The translations under genes and the position numbers were made by a program. This document shows positions 1 through 7,650 of a stretch of DNA of 43,633 nt, piece by piece. The notes under the pieces are model-generated. The model had not been told where the DNA came from, did not search any database, and saw only the letters and a list, made by a program, of their open reading frames with translations. Positions within the stretch are counted from its first letter, which is position 1, and each line of letters starts with the position of its first letter. This stretch comes from Deltaproteobacteria bacterium HGW-Deltaproteobacteria-15 (lineage in GTDB: Bacteria > Desulfobacterota > DSM-4660 > Desulfatiglandales > HGW-15). The stretch lies in assembly GCA_002840535.1 (NCBI GenBank), contig PHBH01000057.1, forward strand, positions 1 through 43,633, written 5' to 3'.

Positions 1-62
1 GGTCATTTGGATTTTGGTCATTTGAACTTGTTTCGTATTTCGTGCTTCGGATTTCGGATTTA
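1..62. repeat. Foldback repeat, family A, copy 1 (right half, cut by window edge)
   Basis: AT-rich tract built of roughly 7-nt words ending in TTT, CGGATTT being the commonest. It matches the right arms of the longer copies near 7510-7602, 12895-12960 and 37275-37351. Only one arm lies in the window, so the structure is inferred from those other copies. It sits downstream of the minus-strand DUF4350 gene. Confidence 0.65.
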
Positions 63-79
63 TTCATATCCCTTCGCAT

Positions 80-144
80 GAGCCCTCCTCGGGGGGCTAC
101 CTGAGGCCGCGCGCCTGTCCCGCAGAGCGGGGCTCTGCGGGTGG
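80..144. repeat. GC-rich palindromic intergenic element, copy 1
   Basis: About 65 bp with two hairpins. One is the imperfect pair at 81-98 (AGCCCTCC facing GGGGGGCT). The other is a 10-bp perfect stem at 119-141 (CCCGCAGAGC facing GCTCTGCGGG, 3-nt loop). A clearly related copy lies at 32259-32323. Both copies sit within a few bases of the stop codon of a minus-strand gene. There is no T-run, so a simple intrinsic terminator is not shown; a REP-like element or an mRNA 3' stabiliser is possible. Confidence 0.6.
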
Positions 145-148
145 AGAC

Positions 149-1263
149 CTACTTTCTTCTGGCCTTCTCCAGTGCATCGAATAGTTGCCGCGCAAGGTTC
201 AGCAGACCGCGATCCGTGATTTTTCCATCCCGGATTGCCTGACGTGCAGAGTCCAATGGTTTTTGCAGGCTGTCTTCCCAATGCACAAGGTGGATCTTGG
301 CCTCATCCTCTACCCATCGAACCATGGACTCGAGGGCAAAATCCCGCTTCTTCCCACGCTGGAATAGCCGGGCCATGGCCCTGACATATTCCATCGAGGA
401 TCGATCGTTTCCCTCCAGGACCGGCCTCGCCGCTCCGAAACGTCTGCCCGTGGCAGCCCAGAGAAAGAGGGACAGCAAAAGACACTGCAAGAGGGGATAG
501 AAGATGATGGAGCTGCTCACGTGACCCAGTACGGAAGTTGCGCGGCCGAAGCCGTGATGGTATTCGTCCACGGCGAGGAGTCCGTTACCCAGATGAGGCA
601 GAATCAGTTTCCGGAAAAGTCGAGCATGATCCCCCGTTCTCAGGGAGTGATTGTTGAAAAGGAATGGATCCGCTACTGCTATGACCCTTCCCTTACCTTC
701 GTCAATCACTGCGATGACCCCCCCCGACTGGTCTGATGCATGGAAAACAACTTCAGGCCTCGATGTAGCGAACCCATGGGGAGAGGTTCTGGAGAGCTTA
801 TCATCGGCGGGAGCATAAGGCCCGGGCTGAAACCGGAGTTGCCGGCTGCGGGGGCAACCGCTCCTTTGAAGGAGAAAACCCCTTCAATTCCGAAGAAGGA
901 AATGAAAGGACCCGCGGGCGCCGACGAGAGGACCAGGGTGCCTCCTTGCCGTACCCAATTCCTGATTGCCTCCATTTCTCCGGGATCCGGACCCCACTCG
1001 GGCTGAAGGATAGCGAAAACAGTGAATTTGCGGTCCAGACCCGTGATCGGACGTTCCCATCTCTCCACGGGGACACCCAAACCCCTGAGCCACAGATAGA
1101 GGGCTTTATAACCCTGAGTGCCTGTGCTGTAAGTCGTGGGTCTGCCAGGACCCTTTTCCCCGCCCTGCCTGCTTTCCAGCAGAACGAGTCCATAAGCCCC
1201 CAGAAAAAAGATCCCCCAGAACAGGAACATTCGTTTCCAGGATGAAAAGGAGCCGCCTGTCAT
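149..1263 (-). CDS. DUF4350-type membrane protein, apparently frameshifted
   Basis: Two overlapping reading frames together encode one protein of about 370 residues. The N-terminal frame runs 1263 to about 706 and has a membrane segment near residues 10-30 (FLFWGIFFLGAYGLVLL), then a Rossmann-like half with VRQGGTLVLSSAPAG. The C-terminal frame (about 885 down to 149) continues with GGVIAVIDEGKGRVIAVADP and a second membrane segment. The reading frame must change between about 745 and 885. I start it at ATG 1263, which overlaps the stop of the upstream DUF4129 gene as ATGA. DUF4129/DUF4350 pairs usually sit near MoxR ATPase and DUF58 genes, which would lie left of the window. Function is unknown. 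Either a real pseudogene or an assembly indel. Confidence 0.7.
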
Positions 1264-2240
1264 GCGCCCCCCATTTGCTCGGCCCACTTTCTGCAGGTCG
1301 CGAAATCATCCGGCCCGACCGTTTTCAACCCGTACCATGCGTTCTCGTACAACTCGGCCAGGTTGCGGAACGGTTCCTTCCTTTGTGAACGGCCCATCTG
1401 CAAGAGGTGTTCGGTATTTGTCGATTCAGGCCTGTAGACCCACCACCCTTTGGCGTGCCCCTCCAGAAGCACCGACAGAAACAGCGCCCTGACAGCATCG
1501 CGAAGCTCGCCGGAAACCGCTTTCCTCTCCGCTTCCGATCTCAGCCGGTTCCAGTCCACCGGCACGTTCTCCGGTGTTTCTTCCTGTTTTCCGATCGCGG
1601 CCTGCCTCCATCTCCAGCCGGTTCCTCCGGTTGAACGGATGATCTGGATGATCAGAACAACCCCTGCCACAACAATCGCAATCAAAACGGCCAGAAAAGT
1701 CCATGCCAGTGTCTTTCCGTCGAAATTCCCGAAGTGCATACCGAGCCATTCCATGAATCGGCGAAGTTGCTCTTGCAGCCAGGCTTTCCACGCAGGGGGC
1801 TCCGCTTTTTTGAGGTGCCGGAATTCCCTCGAACTGAAAATCGCCTCCAGTAACCCCTTTGCTTTTTCCTCCGAGAGGGGGGATCCGGTCTCATCGCCGA
1901 TCTGATTGAGCAGGGCGTTCATATGGGTAAGGAGACGCGCTCTGCCTCCCGCAGATTTCTCAGCCTCGTCGATCCATCGGCCGAGCGGGCCACAATCCAC
2001 TTTCAAGGTCTGTCCCTTGCGGCTGATCAACAATGCGGGTGGAAACTTCTCCCGCAGTATCGCCGCATGCTCAGCCGGAATGCGATCATCTCCTGTCTGG
2101 ATCAGCGCGATGGACTCGCGAATGCGGGACGCATAGTCATTGAATGCGATCGGCGCCGCAAGGGCCGCAGGCGCCATGGAGAAGAAGAGGAAAAGGAGAC
2201 AGAGGAAGATCCGGGATCTCTGAAGAGGGATAGGTCCCAA
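1260..2240 (-). CDS. DUF4129 domain protein
   Basis: 326 residues. An N-terminal signal-like hydrophobic stretch ends near APAALAAP, a largely extracytoplasmic region follows, one membrane helix lies around residues 178-202 (TFLAVLIAIVVAGVVLII), and the cytoplasmic C-terminal part resembles DUF4129 (GELRDAVRALFLSVLLEGHAKGW, then a Glu/Asn/Trp-containing tail). DUF4129 proteins resemble part of transglutaminase-associated membrane proteins and travel with DUF4350, MoxR and DUF58 genes; the biochemical role is not known. The start codon is uncertain: position 2240 is a TTG with only a distant GGAG, and no in-frame ATG precedes the signal sequence. Overlaps the DUF4350 gene by 4 bp, so the two are probably cotranslated. 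Confidence 0.72.
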   Translation of the reverse strand: MGPIPLQRSRIFLCLLFLFFSMAPAALAAPIAFNDYASRIRESIALIQTGDDRIPAEHAAILREKFPPALLISRKGQTLKVDCGPLGRWIDEAEKSAGGRARLLTHMNALLNQIGDETGSPLSEEKAKGLLEAIFSSREFRHLKKAEPPAWKAWLQEQLRRFMEWLGMHFGNFDGKTLAWTFLAVLIAIVVAGVVLIIQIIRSTGGTGWRWRQAAIGKQEETPENVPVDWNRLRSEAERKAVSGELRDAVRALFLSVLLEGHAKGWWVYRPESTNTEHLLQMGRSQRKEPFRNLAELYENAWYGLKTVGPDDFATCRKWAEQMGGA

Positions 2241-2556
2241 AGCGGTCGATATCTCCGGAGTTAATGTTTTGATGGGTGTCGCCCCCGCGAGAATTGGCCG
2301 ATTCTAGTAGCTATCTCTCCAATGGTCAACATCAACTTGGCTCCAGCCTTCCACGCAAATCTGTCAATGGAGACCACCGAGAAGGCTCTCCGCCCGCCCG
2401 AGCTTAGTGCCGGCGCGAAACAATGGGCAGCGGCTTTTGTTCTTATGAAGACAGGGAGCACCCCAGGCCCAATCCTGCGCCCAATTTCAAAGAGCTAAAA
2501 TGTTACGAAAAATCTTTTATGATATGATCAAGGCAAACGGTGGGGGATGAGAACTC
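2241..2556. other. Divergent intergenic region, no gene seen
   Basis: 316 bp between two divergent genes. The right end contains two overlapping TATGAT hexamers (2518-2528), plausible -10 boxes for the plus-strand gene, but no good -35 is paired with them. Open frames here are short and have no coding character. Nothing else recognised. Confidence 0.5.
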
Positions 2557-3627
2557 ATGTCTGAGAAAAAGGAAACAGCTCCCGTCCTGATCAGAAGAAG
2601 AGGCCGGACAATGTCCGTTGTCCTCAACAGGCCCCAGTCGGTCAACAGCCTTGATCCACGAATGGTGCAGCTCATCCGGGAAGGCTTGGAGGAAGCGGAG
2701 CGGGATCCTCTTGTCGAGGTGGTATTGTTCTATGGAGAAGGAGAGAGGGGATTTTGCGCAGGCGGGGATGTGAAGAAGATGGCCCACCTGGTCGCCCATG
2801 GAAAGATGGAAGAGTGTCTCCGTTTTCTTGAAGAAGAGTATCGGGTGGATCTTACTATCCATCGTTTCCCGAAGCCTGTCGTTGTCCTGGCCGATGGCAT
2901 CACGATGGGAGGGGGGCTCGGCCTCAGCGCCGGAGCGGACGTGGTGGTGTGCACTGAAAGGACACGGAGCGCCATGCCCGAAACACGCATCGGATTTTTT
3001 CCGGACGTCGGCGCCACCGGCTGGATGTTCCGAAAATGCCCGCCCGGCTATCCTGAATACCTGGGGCTTACAGGCTATGAGATGGCCGGGTCGGAATGCG
3101 TACGAGCAGGTCTTGCCACGCACATGGCCGCTTCCAGGGACATCCCGGAAATCCGGGCCGTCCTGGAGAAGAGCCGAATGGATGTCTCTTTAGAGAGGGG
3201 GGAGGCTGCGGCGGGAATCGTCAGGCTCATCGAACCGTTCCTCCGGAGGGAGATACCATCGAAACCTTTGATGGACGACTGGGTCAGAAACTATTTTGCC
3301 GGGAAGACCACGGTTACCGGCATTGTGGAAGGGCTCAGAGAGTGCTCGGTGTTCACGGATCTCTGCCGGGATGTCTTTCGTGAGCTTTCAGAGCGCTCTC
3401 CGACCTCTCTTGTCCTTACACTGAACCTCCTCCGGATGAACGAGGGGAGAACCATCGAGGATGTGCTCAGGACCGACCTCGATGCGGCCCGATTCATCCT
3501 GAGCCACCCCGATTTCCTGGAAGGCGTTCGAGCCAGACTCATCGACAAGGATGACAGACCCGGATGGCGTCCTGAGCGCATAGAAGAGGCCGAACGACTC
3601 GCCTGTCCTCTGATCGGAAAAACTTGA
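2557..3627 (+). CDS. 3-hydroxyisobutyryl-CoA hydrolase / enoyl-CoA hydratase family protein
   Basis: 356 residues, the length of the HIBCH branch of the crotonase superfamily rather than of short (about 260 aa) enoyl-CoA hydratases. Oxyanion-hole elements are visible: GFCAGGD at 66-71 and GITMGGGLG near 114-122. The HIBCH-like block AMPETRIGFFPDVGATGW (139-156) carries candidate catalytic Glu142 and Asp150, and the C-terminal family block DFLEGVRARLIDKD is present. It would hydrolyse or hydrate a short acyl-CoA, classically 3-hydroxyisobutyryl-CoA in valine breakdown; the true substrate cannot be read from sequence. The start at 2557 follows a GGGGGATGAG stretch. The next gene (FabH-like) is 144 bp away on the same strand, so cotranscription is possible but not shown. 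Confidence 0.82.
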   Translation: MSEKKETAPVLIRRRGRTMSVVLNRPQSVNSLDPRMVQLIREGLEEAERDPLVEVVLFYGEGERGFCAGGDVKKMAHLVAHGKMEECLRFLEEEYRVDLTIHRFPKPVVVLADGITMGGGLGLSAGADVVVCTERTRSAMPETRIGFFPDVGATGWMFRKCPPGYPEYLGLTGYEMAGSECVRAGLATHMAASRDIPEIRAVLEKSRMDVSLERGEAAAGIVRLIEPFLRREIPSKPLMDDWVRNYFAGKTTVTGIVEGLRECSVFTDLCRDVFRELSERSPTSLVLTLNLLRMNEGRTIEDVLRTDLDAARFILSHPDFLEGVRARLIDKDDRPGWRPERIEEAERLACPLIGKT

Positions 3628-3771
3628 TTATTGTCTCCTCCGCTGATAAAAAAACCCATTTGAAGGCTTTTTCTTGTACAATCCAAAGACCGGAAGAGAG
3701 ATTGCACGCCTGAAAACAAGCTGAAGTCCCGACTTGAACCGGCCTTTTTTCTCTCTATTGAGCAGGAGCAT

Positions 3772-4839
3772 ATGCCAAACTCGATCATCACAAGCACCGG
3801 AAGCTACATCCCCTCTCTGAAAGTACCGAATGAACATTTTCTGGAAAGTTCATTCTTTGACGCCAGCGGAGAACCGCTGGAAAATCCAAATGCGTCGATT
3901 ATTGAGAAGTTTAAGGATATCACCTGCATTCAGGAAAGAAGATATGTAACCGACGACCTGAATACCTCGGATATCGCGTTCCTGGCCGCCGAGCACGCCC
4001 TGGAGGGCGTGGAACGGGAAGATCTGGATTACATCATCGTTGCACAGAATTTCGGAGAGATTACGGCAGACAACCAGACTACCGACACAGTCCCCACCAT
4101 TGCGGCGCGAGTGAAACACAAGCTGAAGATCAAGAATCCTTACACGGTTGCTTACGACATTCCCTTCGGTTGTCCGGGCTGGATACATGGGATGATCCTG
4201 GCCGACTACTATATCAAATCCGGAGATGCGAAGAAGATCCTGGTTATCGGGGCCGAGACCTTATCGAGGGTGTCGGATCCCCATGATCGAGACAGTATGA
4301 TTTATTCTGACGGCGCCGGCGCGACGCTGGTTGAAGCGACGGAAAAGGAAGGCGGCATCCTGTCGCATGTAACCAGATCCGACACGTTCAAGGACGTCTA
4401 CCTTCTGCGTCTGGACAAGTCTTATGCCCCGTCCATCAATGGGAACGGGAACAGGCTCTACCTGAAAATGCACGGCCATGAAATATTCAAATACGCGGTC
4501 AGGACAGTGCCCGAAGTCATTAAACTAAGTCTTGAAAAGGCCGGGATGACCCTGGGAGACGTGCGAAAGGTTCTGGTCCATCAGGCGAACCAGAAAATGG
4601 ATGAGGCCATTTTGAGAAGGCTGTTCAAGATTTACGGTCACGAACAAATCCCCGAAAACATCATGCCCATGACGATCTCATGGCTCGGCAACAGCTCTGT
4701 AGCCACGCTCCCCACCATGTACGACCTCCTTTGGAGAGGAAGTCTCATCAATCATGAAATTCAATCGGGTGACGTTCTGGTTTTTGCGTCCGTGGGGGCA
4801 GGTATGAACGTGAACTCCATGGTCTACAGGATCCCCTGA
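3772..4839 (+). CDS. 3-oxoacyl-ACP synthase III family protein (FabH-like)
   Basis: 355 residues, thiolase fold. The Cys-His-Asn triad of KAS III enzymes is visible: Cys134 in PFGCPGW, His270 in LVHQANQKMDEAI, and Asn307 in SWLGNSSVAT. The glycine-rich C-terminus (VFASVGAGMNVNSMVY) closes the active site. It is about 35 residues longer than E. coli FabH, with an insertion near residues 25-50. The family condenses an acyl-CoA starter with malonyl-ACP; some members serve specialised lipid or polyketide pathways. A good ribosome site (AGGAG, 3 nt before ATG) fixes the start. No other fatty-acid genes are adjacent, so a specialised starter enzyme is as likely as the housekeeping FabH. Confidence 0.88.
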   Translation: MPNSIITSTGSYIPSLKVPNEHFLESSFFDASGEPLENPNASIIEKFKDITCIQERRYVTDDLNTSDIAFLAAEHALEGVEREDLDYIIVAQNFGEITADNQTTDTVPTIAARVKHKLKIKNPYTVAYDIPFGCPGWIHGMILADYYIKSGDAKKILVIGAETLSRVSDPHDRDSMIYSDGAGATLVEATEKEGGILSHVTRSDTFKDVYLLRLDKSYAPSINGNGNRLYLKMHGHEIFKYAVRTVPEVIKLSLEKAGMTLGDVRKVLVHQANQKMDEAILRRLFKIYGHEQIPENIMPMTISWLGNSSVATLPTMYDLLWRGSLINHEIQSGDVLVFASVGAGMNVNSMVYRIP

Positions 4840-4848
4840 AAGTGCGCT

Positions 4849-4914
4849 GCCACAAAGACACAAAGACACCAAGGAAGAATCCTGGTTCTCTTTTTGTCTT
4901 TGTGCCTTTGTGGC
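4849..4914. terminator. Inverted CACAAAGAC repeat between convergent genes, likely bidirectional terminator
   Basis: The left arm at 4849-4867 (GCCACAAAGACACAAAGAC) matches the reverse complement of 4896-4914 at 18 of 19 bases, with a 28-nt loop. A T-rich stretch (CTCTTTTTG) lies in the loop side of the right arm. It fills the 82-bp gap between the convergent fabH-like and lipoprotein genes. The terminator role is inferred from position and structure. Confidence 0.55.
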
Positions 4915-4921
4915 GGATTTC

Positions 4922-5497
4922 TTACCAGCGATGCCCACGATGATAGTGGCGGTAAGGCGACCCGAAGCGAAGATAAATAGATGGATAGTAAGGATAATAG
5001 TAAGGATAAGGGTGAATGTAGACGGGCGGAGGCGGGTAGGCGTATCGAGGCTGCACCACTACCGTTCGGGGCGGGGCGGGAACCGATTCGGTGCAGATCT
5101 CTTCGACGCTCTCACTGACGACTTTTCCATCCTTCCAGACTCGCTTTGTCACCTTGTTGCAGTTCGTTTTCTGATCCACGGCCCCGGGGATCGCTTCAAC
5201 GGCTGAACCGTCTTTATCATAATAGACTACCTGTTTTTGATAAAGGGCCGCATCCCTTGCAGCCTGGTAGTCCTGGTCTACGGCATTCCCCACCAGGCCT
5301 CCGAGAATGGTTCCTGCAGCAAGCCCGATGAGCGTGCCTCCCGTATTTCCGCCTATGGCCTGGCCGAGCAGGGCGCCTGCGCCCGCGCCGATGAGGGCGC
5401 CTTTTTGGGTGTTGTAACGGTCCGGGGGGTAATGTGCGCACGATATGAGAGATACTGACATCGTAAGGAGAATCGCCAGCAAAACAGCCTTTTTCAT
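4922..5497 (-). CDS. Glycine-zipper outer-membrane lipoprotein with Tyr/Pro-rich tail
   Basis: 191 residues from ATG 5497, chosen because GGAGGACGACT lies directly upstream; an in-frame upstream start at 5542 lacks this site. A lipoprotein signal peptide (MKKAVLLAILLTMSV) ends in the lipobox LISC. A glycine-zipper 2TM region follows (GALIGAGAGALLGQAIGGNTGG and GLAAGTILGGLVGNAVD). The C-terminal third is unusual: proline-, tyrosine- and histidine-rich (PPPPVY, HPYPYYYPYYP), ending in RGHRW. Glycine-zipper lipoproteins of the SlyB/YMGG type associate with the outer membrane and influence envelope integrity; the tail may bind cell wall or metal, but that is a guess. Confidence 0.8.
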   Translation of the reverse strand: MKKAVLLAILLTMSVSLISCAHYPPDRYNTQKGALIGAGAGALLGQAIGGNTGGTLIGLAAGTILGGLVGNAVDQDYQAARDAALYQKQVVYYDKDGSAVEAIPGAVDQKTNCNKVTKRVWKDGKVVSESVEEICTESVPAPPRTVVVQPRYAYPPPPVYIHPYPYYYPYYPSIYLRFGSPYRHYHRGHRW

Positions 5498-5587
5498 AGT
5501 CGTCCTCCAAGTGATGATCCGAATTCGGAATTTAGGATCCACAAACCTGTTTATTAGACGTTTGGATCTGCGGAAAGTTTACCGATA

Positions 5588-5615
5588 AAAAGGATTCAGG
5601 ATGCAGGGTAGGATT
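5588..5615. repeat. Short CAGGAT-type heptamer repeat
   Basis: About four degenerate 7-nt words (AGGATTC AGGATGC AGGGTAG GATTGCA). They resemble the longer tracts at 9628-9735 and 42621-42660. It lies between the lipoprotein gene and the downstream end of the RseC-family gene. Confidence 0.4.
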
Positions 5616-5662
5616 GCACACTGCGGGAGAAGGAAGCGGGTGCGACAATCTGCTGCCCCACT

Positions 5663-6124
5663 TCAGGAATCGGCCCGCTCGCAGGTTTCGCCGGGCACTA
5701 TTCTCGTCATTCTCGGATAGTACTGTCCCTTTTTTCTGATGCTCCGGTCCAGCCGTTTCAGTACGAGAAAGCTCACAACAAGTACAGAACCCCCAAACAG
5801 AATGGAAGCGGCATCAGGGCTTAAGTGCGCGAGATGGCCATATTCCCCGCCGATTACGGCCGCCAGGACAAAGGCGAGAACAGGCACAAAGTACACTGTG
5901 AACGACAGTTTGAGCAGACTCCGTGTCGGTATGGCCAACTCCACGAAATCTCCAGGTTTGGCGCCCAGATGATTATCCACGTCTATGATTATCGGCTTTT
6001 CCCCGCCCAGACGCATGTGGCAGGAGCCCTTTTCCGAGCAGGAGGAGCAGGCACCGCTCTTCATGACACGGATCATTGCCTTCTCGCCGACAACCTCTTC
6101 AATTACGCCTGTTTCCTTGGCCAT
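5663..6124 (-). CDS. SoxR-reducing system protein RseC family
   Basis: 153 residues. The N-terminal cytoplasmic beta domain (GVIEEVVGEKAMIRV) holds a four-Cys cluster CSSCSEKGSC plus the following basic loop, as in the RseC/MucC family. Two membrane helices follow (LSFTVYFVPVLAFVLAAVIGG and ASILFGGSVLVVSFLVL). The family is linked to RseABC/SoxR regulation in gammaproteobacteria and, in anaerobes, is often near Rnf electron-transport genes, none of which lie in this window. The cysteines suggest iron-sulfur or redox sensing. Start ATG at 6124. It is a single gene here, separated from the lipoprotein gene by 165 bp. Confidence 0.85.
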   Translation of the reverse strand: MAKETGVIEEVVGEKAMIRVMKSGACSSCSEKGSCHMRLGGEKPIIIDVDNHLGAKPGDFVELAIPTRSLLKLSFTVYFVPVLAFVLAAVIGGEYGHLAHLSPDAASILFGGSVLVVSFLVLKRLDRSIRKKGQYYPRMTRIVPGETCERADS

Positions 6125-6455
6125 GGCGCACCTTTTACAAACTTGTTTTGAGACCGCCCGGATTGATTTGTTCCCTTATTGGAGCAGCGGGCGGCGGTTA
6201 CGATGATTCTGTATCAGTATAGCACGAAGAGCAGGGAAATCTGACATGATAATCCCGCATCCGAGTTGAAGATACCATGTTGTTTGAGCAGGGTTTCCCG
6301 CGTGCAGGGCCGACTCAGCTCACACTTGCAGGTGTATCCCTTAGCCTGTATCCTGTTTACCGCCTCTTTCATCCTGGTGATTCTGATCGTCTCGTATCCC
6401 CCTTGACACCTATACCCTGTTTCTCCTATCCTCCGCCGAGCAGAGGTTGAGACCC
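6125..6455. other. Intergenic region with candidate sigma-70 promoter
   Basis: About 330 bp between divergent genes. Apart from the promoter candidate at 6403-6432 I see no gene; open frames on either strand lack ribosome sites and recognisable content. The right half contains scattered TATCCTG-like words that recall the heptamer repeats elsewhere. Confidence 0.45.
6403..6432 (+). promoter_or_regulatory. Candidate sigma-70 promoter
   Basis: TTGACA (6403-6408), 18-nt spacer, TATCCT (6427-6432). Transcription would begin about 15 bp before ATG 6456, leaving just enough room for the AGAGG ribosome site at 6442-6446. Confidence 0.4.
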
Positions 6456-7295
6456 ATGGATAACGACCATTACGAAGCTCTCGGGAGTTTGGCCAAGCTG
6501 AGACAAGGGGCGCTCCTCCTGAGCATGGCCAACAAGTTTTTCTGCGACCCGCCATTACTGGAAAAAGTGGGCCGCGAGATGGACCGGACACTTCAGACGC
6601 TACCGGAGCAAATCAAATCGCTAAAGAGCCGATTCCCCGGAAAGTGGGAGAAGGAACCGGAAACAGGGCATCTTGTATCCGATCTTCATAAGACGGTCAA
6701 ACAGTTGCGAAATCCTGAGCCCGACACCCGGGCAAAGTGCGGGGACGGCGACCTCGGGCGAGAACTTGAACTCGGAATTGGAAACCTGACCGCTGCCGTT
6801 CATGTGATAGTGGGCAAGGTAGAAGGACGATTTCCCGCTCATCAGTCGAGAAAAGCCTCTTCGATGGTGGTATACCGCCTCACATCCCTGATCTCTTCTC
6901 TTTTGAGAAAGCTCATCCCAGCCCTTATCCTGCTCGCAGTCGTTGCATCCCTTGCCTTCGGGTACCTGTTCTGGTCCATGGATCGGAAACAAGTGGTCGT
7001 GGACCGCATTGCGACGCTGGAAGCCCAACTGCTTTCCTATCAGAAAAACATAGGGGAGATCGATCGCGAGAAGGAGCGGGTTTCTCAAAGGATCGAAGCC
7101 CTGAAGAGAGACGAACTGCCGCGGGCGGAGAAGATCGAATTCATGGACCTGGGGCTGGAATTGCACAAGATTGAGGAGAGAAGGGTCAAAGTAGAAGTCG
7201 ACATCGACTTCATTGAGAATGAGATGCAGGATCTCCGTGCAAAACTGAAGGAGATAGAGGGCAAGTCCTTTATGGCCCGCCTTCTGCGCTTCTAG
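6456..7295 (+). CDS. Unknown membrane-anchored coiled-coil protein
   Basis: 279 residues from ATG 6456 (AGAGG 9 nt upstream; a TTG nine bases earlier is less likely). I do not recognise the family. Visible structure: a soluble, mainly helical N-terminal half (about 1-140), one strong membrane helix around 153-173 (LIPALILLAVVASLAFGYLFW), and a long charged coiled coil (about 183-270, EREKERVSQRIEALKRDE, then RRVKVEVDIDFIENEM). It ends in a basic FMARLLRF. The topology suggests a membrane scaffold or tether with two soluble arms. It stands alone between a promoter-like sequence and a repeat cluster, so context does not help. Confidence 0.6.
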   Translation: MDNDHYEALGSLAKLRQGALLLSMANKFFCDPPLLEKVGREMDRTLQTLPEQIKSLKSRFPGKWEKEPETGHLVSDLHKTVKQLRNPEPDTRAKCGDGDLGRELELGIGNLTAAVHVIVGKVEGRFPAHQSRKASSMVVYRLTSLISSLLRKLIPALILLAVVASLAFGYLFWSMDRKQVVVDRIATLEAQLLSYQKNIGEIDREKERVSQRIEALKRDELPRAEKIEFMDLGLELHKIEERRVKVEVDIDFIENEMQDLRAKLKEIEGKSFMARLLRF

Positions 7296-7304
7296 TGTCG
7301 CGCA

Positions 7305-7602
7305 TCGAAATCCGAAGCATGCGATCCGAAATTCGACAAATGACAATCTCACGTAAAAAGTCGTCATTCCGGCGCAGGCCGGAATCCAGATATTCTGCAA
7401 GGGCTCGAAATACTGGATCCCGGCTCCCGGCTTTCGCCGGGACAGGCTTCATTCAGCCGGGATGACGAAAAAAGGGTATTGTCGACTTTTTACGAGATCA
7501 TCAAACATGGAAAGGTGATTATGCCTTTGTTTCTGTCATTGGAACATTTGATGTCCGGATTTGTTTCGGATTTCGATATTTGGATTTCGAATTTAGCCGG
7601 CA
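7305..7602. repeat. Foldback repeat, family A, copy 2, interrupted by a MITE-like element
   Basis: The left arm (about 7305-7349, words such as CGAAATC CGAAGCA) and right arm (about 7510-7602, ending in CGGATTTCGATATT-like words) match the arms of copies at 12765-12960 and 37186-37351. In those copies the arms are separated by only a few dozen bases. Here they are separated by the 143-bp element at 7352-7494. Together with the MITE-like element this fills most of the 355-bp gap between the flanking genes; no gene seen. Confidence 0.6.
7352..7494. mobile_element. MITE-like non-autonomous element with 12-bp terminal inverted repeats
   Basis: Perfect 12-bp terminal inverted repeats: CGTAAAAAGTCG at 7352-7363 and CGACTTTTTACG at 7483-7494. 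The interior holds hairpins of the form CATTCCGGC.GCCGGAATCC and TCCCGGC.GCCGGGA, of the type common in proteobacterial intergenic palindromes. It has no coding capacity. A related hairpin fragment is at 41828-41853. Flanking target duplications are not obvious. Confidence 0.55.
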
Positions 7603-7650
7603 GCATCCATGAAGGCTTATGCTAAAGCGGATCCTCTGTGGCCGGATTGT

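Noticed and set aside
2261..2461. 66-residue minus-strand frame upstream of the DUF4129 gene
   Set aside because: No ribosome site, no recognisable family, atypical composition.
6214..6591. 125-residue minus-strand frame before the coiled-coil gene
   Set aside because: Crosses the promoter and start of the plus-strand gene and has no family features.
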